A DNA stretch of 64,000 bases from Methylophaga sp. OBS1 (GTDB lineage Bacteria > Pseudomonadota > Gammaproteobacteria > Nitrosococcales > Methylophagaceae). Position 1 is the stretch's first letter; every line of letters starts with the position of its first letter. Positions 45,407-51,960 of this stretch are shown here, in pieces. The stretch covers positions 110,018-174,017 of the forward strand of contig NZ_JAPDMS010000001.1 in assembly GCF_026319365.1 (NCBI RefSeq), written 5' to 3'. The position numbers and the translations under genes were made by a program. The notes beneath the pieces were generated by a model. That model had not been told where the DNA came from. It saw only the letters and a list, made by a program, of their open reading frames with translations, and searched no databases.

Positions 45407-46220
45407 GTCAATACAACTTCGCGAACAGGCTCTGGAATGCCTGTTAATCGCTGATCCCTGGCTAAAAGCGTCTGCCACTCAGGCACTCTACAAACAGGTC
45501 CAGGAACAGGGATTTTCGGTCTCTGATGATAGCCTGGCAGTGCCCGCTTTCCCCGGCCGTCCTGATAAGCCAGAACTGGTTGCACCCCGTGACTTACCGC
45601 GTCGCCGCAATAATCAGAAAACCGGTCATGCCACCCTGATTCATGCCATTTGTCATATCGAGTTCAACGCTATCAACCTGGGACTGGATGCCATTGCACG
45701 ATTTGCCGATATGCCGGAGGCATTTTATGCAGACTGGATGCAGGTAGCTTATGAAGAAGCCACCCATTTTGAAATGCTGGATCAGCATTTACGGACGATG
45801 GGATTTGCTTATGGTGATTTCCCAGCCCATGACGGGATGTGGGAGATGGCTCGAAAAACCCATCATGACCCTTTGACGCGAATGGCGCTGGTGCCGAGAG
45901 TACTGGAAGCACGTGGCCTGGATGTGACGCCCTCGATGATGAACAAGCTCAGAGGTTCAGGGGATTATCAGGCGGTAGAGATTCTGGAAACGATTTTGCG
46001 GGAAGAAGTGGGGCATGTGAAAGTCGGCACCCACTGGTTTAATTTTCTCTGCGAGCAACGTGGACTGGACCCGTATCTGACCTTCAAAGACTTGCTGGAA
46101 ACTTATTTCAACGGCGAAATTCGCGGCCCGTTTCATACTGATGCCCGTATCGCGGCCGGCTTTAGTGAAGCCGAAATGGCGCTGCTGGAGTCCCAGGCGG
46201 TGTATAAAAAACAGGCCTGA
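45399..46220 (+). CDS. DUF455 ferritin-like protein
   Basis: A 273-residue protein of the DUF455 family, which adopts a ferritin-like four-helix fold with a likely di-metal site. Candidate ligands are E and H in HAICHIEFNAIN, YEEATHFEML, LEARGLDVTP and LREEVGHVKVGTHW. No enzymatic role is established for the family that I can name; relatives are sometimes described as oxidase- or hydroxylase-like. The start lies inside the end of the permease gene, so its translation is probably coupled to it. Only one base separates its stop codon from that of the convergent rnfH. Confidence 0.88.
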   Translation: MAESIQLREQALECLLIADPWLKASATQALYKQVQEQGFSVSDDSLAVPAFPGRPDKPELVAPRDLPRRRNNQKTGHATLIHAICHIEFNAINLGLDAIARFADMPEAFYADWMQVAYEEATHFEMLDQHLRTMGFAYGDFPAHDGMWEMARKTHHDPLTRMALVPRVLEARGLDVTPSMMNKLRGSGDYQAVEILETILREEVGHVKVGTHWFNFLCEQRGLDPYLTFKDLLETYFNGEIRGPFHTDARIAAGFSEAEMALLESQAVYKKQA

Positions 46221-46221
46221 A

Positions 46222-46536
46222 TCAGTCTTCTGACGCTTTGGCCTTTTTCTTCGCCATTTCTGCTTTCTGACGACGGGACTCTTTGGGGTCGGCAATCAAA
46301 GGTCGATAGATTTCGATCCGGTCCTTGTGATTGAGGCTGGCATTGAGTTTACACATCTTGCCGAAAATACCGACCTTGTCGGTGCTCAAATCAATCTGTG
46401 GGTAACGCTCCAGAATGCCGGAACGTTTGATGGCTTCCTCGACCTGGCAGTCGGCCGGCACTTCAATTTCCAGAATCAGTTGCTCATTGGGCAGGGCATA
46501 AGCCACTTCAACAACAATATGTTCAGCGTTTTCCAT
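46222..46536 (-). CDS. rnfH: RnfH-family ubiquitin-fold protein
   Basis: A 104-residue protein with a beta-grasp fold (UPF0125/RnfH; called RatB or YfjF in E. coli). The start MENAEHIVVEVAYALPNEQ, the middle GILERYPQIDLSTDKVGIFG and DRIEIYRPLIADPKESRRQK are diagnostic. It ends with a lysine-rich tail. A longer in-frame extension lies inside ratA and is rejected. It overlaps ratA by 14 bases, the usual arrangement. Confidence 0.93.
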   Translation of the reverse strand: MENAEHIVVEVAYALPNEQLILEIEVPADCQVEEAIKRSGILERYPQIDLSTDKVGIFGKMCKLNASLNHKDRIEIYRPLIADPKESRRQKAEMAKKKAKASED

Positions 46537-46963
46537 AGATTTCCTGGGCACGTTTGCAGAAGGCATCGACCAGTGAGCCGGAGATCTGGGTAAATACCGG
46601 CCCCAAAGCCAAATCCAGCAGCCGGGTGGAAAACTCAAAATCCATATCCAACTGGACACGGCATCCCTGATTGTCACCGATGGGCTTGAATTGCCAGTGA
46701 CCTTCCAGATGGCGGAAGGGGCCGTCAATCAGTTCGATACGGATAGCATTGCCGTGATCGAGTACGTTTCGTGTTGAAAATTCATGATGGATACCCCCTT
46801 TGGCGATATCCAGTGCCGCACAGATCACATCTTCATTTTTATTGATGATACGGCTGCCTTTGCACCAGGGCAGAAAACGTGGATAAGCTTCCACATCATT
46901 GACCAGATCAAACATCTGATCAGGCGTATACATCACCAAAGCACTTCGTGTAATGGTAGTCAT
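46523..46963 (-). CDS. ratA: RatA family toxin / START-domain ubiquinone-binding protein
   Basis: A 146-residue START/SRPBCC protein (COQ10-like). In E. coli RatA has been reported to block 70S ribosome formation, while mitochondrial relatives bind ubiquinone. The body reads RSALVMYTPDQMFDLVNDVEAYPRFLPWC..., with the C-terminal helix SGSLVDAFCKRAQEIYG. The ratA-rnfH pair next to smpB is conserved in gammaproteobacteria; here an NSS transporter separates it from smpB. Confidence 0.93.
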   Translation of the reverse strand: MTTITRSALVMYTPDQMFDLVNDVEAYPRFLPWCKGSRIINKNEDVICAALDIAKGGIHHEFSTRNVLDHGNAIRIELIDGPFRHLEGHWQFKPIGDNQGCRVQLDMDFEFSTRLLDLALGPVFTQISGSLVDAFCKRAQEIYGKR

Positions 46964-46980
46964 CAGGTCGGGTTATTGTC

Positions 46981-48351
46981 TTATATTTTCAGTAGACCGG
47001 TCAGGTTGGCAAACACAATCAGGATTGCCAGCGGTGACACGAAACGAATCAACAACAGCCAGCAATAATGCAGAATCCGGCTGCCCATCGCCAACTCATC
47101 AGCCGTGCTGGCAGGTTTTATCATCCATCCGGCGAAAATGGCTATCAGTAAGCCACCTAAAGGCAACATGATATTCGCAGTCAGGTAGTCAAGCAAGCCG
47201 AAGGCCGTCTTGCCGAACAGCGTCCAGTCCTGACCGATGTTGAATGAAAACAGGGTTAGCAGACCCAGCAGCCAGATAATGCCACAGGACAGCAGGGTCG
47301 CATTACGACGACTGAAACCGTGGTTTTCTACCATCCAGGCGACTATCGGCTCCACCAGGGAGATACCGGAACTCCAGGCGGCAAAGACCAGCAGCAGGAA
47401 GAAAATACCACCGAAGAACTGCCCACCCGGCATATGGCCAAAGGCGATTGGCAGGGTTTCAAAAATCAGGCTGGGCCCGGCGCCCGGCTCCATGCCGTTG
47501 GCAAACACCAGTGGGAAAATGGCCAAACCGGCCAGCAGAGCAACACCGGTATCCATCACTGAAATCGTCACAGACACCTTAAATATAGATGTTTTCTTGG
47601 GGAGGTAAGAGCCATAAACCATGATCGCGCCCATCCCCAGGCTCAGGGTGAAAAAGGCGTGGCCCATCGCTATCAGAATTGAGTTCGCAGTCAGCTTGGA
47701 AAAGTCAGCATCAAACAGAAAATGCACGCTGCGGGTAAAAGCCTCACCGGTATTGAAAGCGTAACCGACCAACATGATGAGAATGATAAAAAGTGCCGGC
47801 ATCATAATGCGTACCGACTTTTCCAGACCATGCTGTACCCCACGGGTCACCACAAACATGGTGATAATCATAAACAGCGTGTGCCAGGCCAGCAGCCGCT
47901 CGGGGTCACTGACCAGTGCCGAATGAATACTTGCTGCGCCATCCGGGGTGACGCCCTCAAATACACCAAACAAGGTACGCGGGATGTAGGCCATGGCCTG
48001 ACCGGCAATGACACTGTAATAAGAGAGGATAAAAAAGCCTGCCAGGACCCCCATGGCCCCCAACCAACCCCAGATTCTGGAGCGACCCTCTTCTTCGGCG
48101 AGGGACCTCAGGCTGTTTATGGGATTCTGGCGACCCCGGCGGCCAATCAGCACTTCCGCCATCATCAATGGCAGACCAATCAGGGCAATACAGCCGAGGT
48201 AGACAATGACAAAGGCACCGCCACCATTTTCGCCGGTGACGTAGGGAAATTTCCAAATATTACCAAGACCAACAGCTGAACCGGTGGCCGCCAGAATAAA
48301 TGCCCAGCGGGAAGTCCACTCACCGTGTATCGACTTTGCAGGTCTTGCCAT
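46981..48351 (-). CDS. Sodium-dependent neurotransmitter-symporter family (NSS/SNF) transporter
   Basis: A Na+-coupled transporter of the LeuT fold for amino acids or related amines. It has 456 residues and 11-12 helices. The unwound TM1 reads ATGSAVGLGNIWKFPYVTGE, with the Na+ and substrate sites, and GGGAFVIVYLGC forms TM2. ATG 48351 was chosen because AGGA is spaced 8 bases away and MARPAKSIHGEWTSRWAF is the usual start; 48375 is a less likely alternative. It lies 17 bases upstream of ratA on the same strand. Substrate not determinable from sequence. Confidence 0.92.
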   Translation of the reverse strand: MARPAKSIHGEWTSRWAFILAATGSAVGLGNIWKFPYVTGENGGGAFVIVYLGCIALIGLPLMMAEVLIGRRGRQNPINSLRSLAEEEGRSRIWGWLGAMGVLAGFFILSYYSVIAGQAMAYIPRTLFGVFEGVTPDGAASIHSALVSDPERLLAWHTLFMIITMFVVTRGVQHGLEKSVRIMMPALFIILIMLVGYAFNTGEAFTRSVHFLFDADFSKLTANSILIAMGHAFFTLSLGMGAIMVYGSYLPKKTSIFKVSVTISVMDTGVALLAGLAIFPLVFANGMEPGAGPSLIFETLPIAFGHMPGGQFFGGIFFLLLVFAAWSSGISLVEPIVAWMVENHGFSRRNATLLSCGIIWLLGLLTLFSFNIGQDWTLFGKTAFGLLDYLTANIMLPLGGLLIAIFAGWMIKPASTADELAMGSRILHYCWLLLIRFVSPLAILIVFANLTGLLKI

Positions 48352-48482
48352 GTTTGAGTCCTGATTGATGCACAAATTGCTCCGATTGTAACCAGATTTT
48401 GTTCAAATCAACAAACAAGCCTCACCTGGTCGTATTGACTGAAAATAATGAAGACCGCCGCTAAAAACTTTATAATGGACGG

Positions 48483-48962
48483 ATGGCTAAAAAGAACAAA
48501 AAGAAAACACTCAGTGACAACACCATCGCGGTCAACCGCAAGGTTCGTCATGACTTTTTTATCGAAGAGACCTTTGAAGCAGGAATATCTCTTGAAGGTT
48601 GGGAAGTAAAAAGTCTGCGTGATGGCAAGCTGCAATTAAACGAGAGTTATGTGCATATCCGTCAGGGCGAAGCCTATCTGGCTAATGCTCTGATTTCTCC
48701 GCTTAAAACCGCTTCCACCCACATCGTGCCCGAATCACAGCGCGACAGAAAACTGTTACTGCACCGTCGCGAGCTGGATAAGCTCATTGGCGCCGTCGAG
48801 CGCAAAGGCTACACCCTGGTGCCACTGACAATGTACTGGATGAAAGGAATGGCCAAGCTAAAAATCGCACTGGCCAAAGGTAAGCAACTCCACGACAAAC
48901 GCGCCACAGAAAAAGAACGTGACTGGCAGCGCGACAAAGCCCGTATCCTCAAAATGAAATAG
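48483..48962 (+). CDS. smpB: SsrA-binding protein SmpB
   Basis: Binds the tRNA-like part of tmRNA and delivers it to stalled ribosomes. It has 159 residues. The oligonucleotide-binding barrel has [20 protein letters not shown] and [19 protein letters not shown]. The C-terminal tail [19 protein letters not shown] folds into the mRNA channel. ssrA lies 548 bases downstream on the same strand, separated by a palindromic repeat array. Confidence 0.97.
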   Translation: MAKKNKKKTLSDNTIAVNRKVRHDFFIEETFEAGISLEGWEVKSLRDGKLQLNESYVHIRQGEAYLANALISPLKTASTHIVPESQRDRKLLLHRRELDKLIGAVERKGYTLVPLTMYWMKGMAKLKIALAKGKQLHDKRATEKERDWQRDKARILKMK

Positions 48963-48981
48963 GGGCCAACGCTTCGACATC

Positions 48982-49340
48982 GTCATTGCGAGGCCCCAGG
49001 CCGTGGCAACCCAGTCCAGTGCGCAGAGAAATGCCCAAGTCACACCGCGTTTGCCACAACAAACAATGACCAACGCCAACCTTCCCCGTCATTGCGAGGC
49101 CCCAGGCCGTGGCAACCCAGTCCCCACCGCCGAGAGTTGCCCGAGTCACACCGTGTCTGCCACAACAAATAATGATCACCCCCAATCCATCCCAGTCATT
49201 GCGAGGCCATAGGCCGCGGCAATCCAGTCCAGTGCGCTGAGAAATGCCCAAGTCGCGTCGTGTTAGCCACAACAAACAATGACCAATGCCAACCCATCCC
49301 CGTCATTGCGAGGCCACATGCCGTGGCAATCCAGTCCCCA
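48982..49340. repeat. Tandem array of four 106-107 bp palindromic units
   Basis: Units start at about 48982, 49088, 49195 and 49302. Each opens GTCATTGCGAGGCC, continues with GCCGTGGCAA and CCAGTCC, and ends with a GCCACAACAAACAATGAC-like segment. GTCATTG and CAATGAC are therefore terminal inverted repeats, and GTGGCAAC/GTTTGCCAC give an inner stem. The last unit is degenerate in its right half. It is unrelated in sequence to the 41.2 kb array but built the same way. It fills the gap between smpB and ssrA; from 49341 to 49484 I see nothing else. Confidence 0.9.
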
Positions 49341-49484
49341 CCGTTAATAAGTGCACCAAACCAAAACGACCAGAAACCGATAACAAGTAAAAATAACCAA
49401 CGCTAATATCGAGCCCACACCCAAAATCCACAAAATAAATTAAGACGACACAAAAAGCCCCTAGCTGAGAAACTTGTCTTTCTC

Positions 49485-49490
49485 TATAAT
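49485..49490 (+). promoter_or_regulatory. -10 element of the ssrA promoter
   Basis: A perfect TATAAT ends 20 bases before the tmRNA 5' end. No clear -35 hexamer is seen 16-18 bases upstream. Confidence 0.5.
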
Positions 49491-49510
49491 GTCCATGTAA
49501 CACAAGCTTT

Positions 49511-49874
49511 GGGGGCGACCTGGCTTCGACGGGGATCGCAAAACCTGAGGTGCATGCCGAGTATTTCAGTTCTTCTCGTAAAACAGACTGAAACTTAAAA
49601 TAGTTGCTAACGATAACAACTACGCACTAGCTGCTTAATAACCAGCAAATGCCGTCCGACCAGACCCGTGCTTGTGCGACTGGTATCGGGCGTCGACTCA
49701 CACAAGATCGTCTCGACGTAAGCTAGGTGCGAAGAGACTAAAACTTTGACTAGCTCGCTGTCTGTTTGCCCTGTCCATCGGGTTGCAGCCAGTTAAATCA
49801 AAAGATGGAATAAGCATGTAGATCCAACGGCGGAGGATCTCCGGACGCGGGTTCGATTCCCGCCGCCTCCACCA
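49511..49874 (+). ncRNA. ssrA: Transfer-messenger RNA (tmRNA)
   Basis: A 364-base tmRNA with encoded CCA. The 5' tRNA-like half opens GGGGGCGACCTGGCTTCGAC and pairs with CGCCTCC at the 3' end (acceptor with one G-U). The T arm reads GGGTTCGATTCCCGCC. The resume codon is at 49606 and the tag reads ANDNNYALAA, ending with TAA at 49636-49638. The 3' end is the insertion point of the genomic island that follows. The gene itself looks intact. Confidence 0.98.
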
Positions 49875-49883
49875 ATCGAATAG

Positions 49884-49909
49884 AGAAACCACCCTCGGGT
49901 GGTTTTTTT
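49884..49909 (+). terminator. Terminator of ssrA, part of the left island repeat
   Basis: AACCACCC pairs with GGGTGGTT around TC, followed by T's. It starts about ten bases after the tmRNA CCA. Most of it is repeated at 60425-60449. Confidence 0.88.
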
Positions 49910-49915
49910 GTGTCT
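49891..49915 (+). repeat. Left direct repeat of the ssrA island (attL-like)
   Basis: These 25 bases, covering the ssrA terminator stem and T-run, are identical to 60425-60449. Flanking bases (CCAATCGAA...) also match the right copy with small gaps. Confidence 0.8.
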
Positions 49916-50255
49916 TTTGTTTCTGAGTGGCTTCTGTCATTTCTATTTTGAGGCTGATTGTTGTGGCAAGGGATTTAACTATACAACGAACAAGAAAAGT
50001 ATCTAAAAGACTCTGTTGAGATCATTACTAGTTAGTTTAGTTGATGTACACATTTTTAATCTCCTGTCGCCTGTAGTTGATTATTACATGGGATGCTAAG
50101 TTTTCTGAGCAAATACACCTTGAGTTAAAACATACAAATTCATTGGCCTCGTATATTAAATTAACAGCTAAAAATTGATTTTAGTTTTTTATATAATTTA
50201 GTAGTCTCTGAATGTGAAGTAATTCTCAAATTTCTCCAATCAGGAACCTGATAGC
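49916..50255. other. Non-coding left end of the island
   Basis: About 340 A+T-rich bases without a credible gene. TATAAT at 50192-50197 is a candidate -10 for the five-gene operon that starts at 50256; no good -35 is properly spaced. TTGATT at 50175 is only 11 bases upstream. Confidence 0.45.
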
Positions 50256-50612
50256 ATGGAAAGCATTACTGAAGAGACTATTACTGCAATTCTAAACCTT
50301 TCCCTTCACGTCTGTATGGCTGATGGGGTTCTATCTGAAGTCGAAGAACAGTCAATTATCGAACAAATCAAGGACTGTTTCGAAATTGTCGATGAAAACG
50401 CACTCAGAAACTCAATAGATAATTTTTTTGACTCTGATCATCCGCTAGATGGTCTGATAGCTCCTCTGGTTGATACGGTCTATCTAAAAAAATCGTTAAA
50501 AATTGCATATTTTGCGGCTGACGCAGATGGCCTTGATGTTAGAGAGAACATTGCTTTTCAGAGGGTTCTGCGTTCATGCAATTATTTCCTAGAGGATATC
50601 GTTGATGTCTGA
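50256..50612 (+). CDS. Small TerB-like helical protein, first gene of the defence operon
   Basis: A 118-residue acidic protein predicted to be all-helical. Two acidic repeats, MADGVLSEVEEQSIIEQI (about 21-38) and AADADGLDVRENIAFQRVL (about 87-105), have the pattern of TerB/DUF533-type domains. There an A-x-A/M-D-G-x-x-x-x-E motif forms a metal-binding helix-loop. TerB domains occur in tellurite-resistance and phage-defence operons. Its end overlaps the start of the GHKL ATPase gene, so it belongs to the same operon. The TerB assignment is by motif only, and no function is claimed. Confidence 0.75.
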   Translation: MESITEETITAILNLSLHVCMADGVLSEVEEQSIIEQIKDCFEIVDENALRNSIDNFFDSDHPLDGLIAPLVDTVYLKKSLKIAYFAADADGLDVRENIAFQRVLRSCNYFLEDIVDV

Positions 50613-51960
50613 ACACATAGACCTGTCTCCAAATCCAATCGCACACATAAGAACGCTTAGTAGCATTGGCTACAACCTCAACAGCGCCATTGCAGACATT
50701 ATTGATAACTCCATTACCGCTCAAGCCAAGAATATTTGGGTTGATGCAGAGATAAGAGGTAATTCAGTAAAACTGAGAATTACTGACGATGGCTTTGGTA
50801 TGAGCCGTGATGAGTTGATCGAAAACATGAGGATCAGCTGCAGAGACCCTTTCGAGGAGAGGCATGAGAACGATTTGGGACGCTTTGGTTCTGGAATGAA
50901 AACAGCAAGTTTCTCTCAGGCAAAAATACTAACTGTCATTTCTAAAACCAGTGGTTCTAGTCCGGCTGTCGCAATCTGGGACCTGAATTTTGTAGAAGAA
51001 AAAAATGCATGGCTGATTAGACTGCCGCAAGTTGAACAGTTCAATCTGCTTTACCAAGAAGAGATTAATTCACTTTCCTCAGGCACAACCCTCATTTGGG
51101 AGCAGATCTATAGATATTCTGATTTAAATGAGGGAGAAATTGAAACCACAGTCTCAGCTGATATTGCTGCATTAAAAAAGTTTCTCTCACTCTATTTTCA
51201 TAAGTTCCTGCAATCAGGTCTAAGAATTTTTATAAACAGGCAGGCAATAACACCAATCGACCCTTTTTTGACTAAATCTAAAGGCTATCAGGAAGGCCCC
51301 TCGCAATCCTTCAGGGTAAAAAAAGGTGGCAAAGTTGAGATACGTGTACATACACTGCCTCATGAGTCAAAACTGACCAAGAAAGAGCTTGATGATCTTG
51401 GTGGACCTGGCGAACTCACAGCCAATCAAGGTTTGTATGTCTACCGTTCAAACAGGCTCATTATCGCTGGCGGCTGGCATGGGTTAACTCAGTGGACACA
51501 GCTCGGAAAGCTGGCGCGTGTGGAGGTTAATGTGCCAGCTTCTCTGGACTCAGAGTGGGGTACAGATGTAAAAAAAGCAACGCTGGAAATACCCACCAAG
51601 ATCAGAACAAAACTCAAACAGCTGATACAGGATCCTATCAAGAGATCAAAGCGCTCATATAGGTATCGTGGCCAAGTAGAAGAGGCTAATTCCTTTTGGG
51701 ATATACGAGAGAATGATAGAGAGGCCACGGTCACTTACGAATTATCACGTGATAACAATCGATTGAAAGATATACTTGAACATGTAGACAAGGAAACGGC
51801 TGACAAACTTGTTGCATACCTCATAGACGTCTCATCAACTCTTCCTATCAACCACATCTACGAAAAGATGTCATCCAAACCAAACAGTATCGATCAGACA
51901 AAAATTGAATTTAGTGATCTCCTTAAGGAAGTTGAACATTTATGGAAAAAGCAAGACTAG
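50605..51960 (+). CDS. MORC/MutL-like GHKL ATPase of the defence cluster
   Basis: A 451-residue protein with an N-terminal Bergerat-fold ATPase. The N-box is SAIADIIDNSIT (28-37), the G1 box DDGFGM (61-66) and the G2 box GRFGSGMKTAS (92-102). The form A-x-I-I-D-N-S-I is that of MORC-type ATPases rather than histidine kinases. A second S5-like domain follows (about 200-330, LYVYRSNRLIIAGGW), as in MutL, MORC and Hsp90. No MutL endonuclease domain is visible. Prokaryotic MORC-type ATPases next to DNA methyltransferases and Z1 helicases were described by comparative genomics (Iyer, Abhiman and Aravind, 2008). ATG 50605 overlaps the preceding stop codon by 8 bases; the TTG at 50602 is less likely. 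Confidence 0.9.
   Translation: MSEHIDLSPNPIAHIRTLSSIGYNLNSAIADIIDNSITAQAKNIWVDAEIRGNSVKLRITDDGFGMSRDELIENMRISCRDPFEERHENDLGRFGSGMKTASFSQAKILTVISKTSGSSPAVAIWDLNFVEEKNAWLIRLPQVEQFNLLYQEEINSLSSGTTLIWEQIYRYSDLNEGEIETTVSADIAALKKFLSLYFHKFLQSGLRIFINRQAITPIDPFLTKSKGYQEGPSQSFRVKKGGKVEIRVHTLPHESKLTKKELDDLGGPGELTANQGLYVYRSNRLIIAGGWHGLTQWTQLGKLARVEVNVPASLDSEWGTDVKKATLEIPTKIRTKLKQLIQDPIKRSKRSYRYRGQVEEANSFWDIRENDREATVTYELSRDNNRLKDILEHVDKETADKLVAYLIDVSSTLPINHIYEKMSSKPNSIDQTKIEFSDLLKEVEHLWKKQD

Noticed and set aside
50256..50612. Tellurite-resistance role for the TerB-like gene
   Set aside because: No other ter genes are present; the resemblance is to a domain that is common in many contexts, so no resistance function is claimed.
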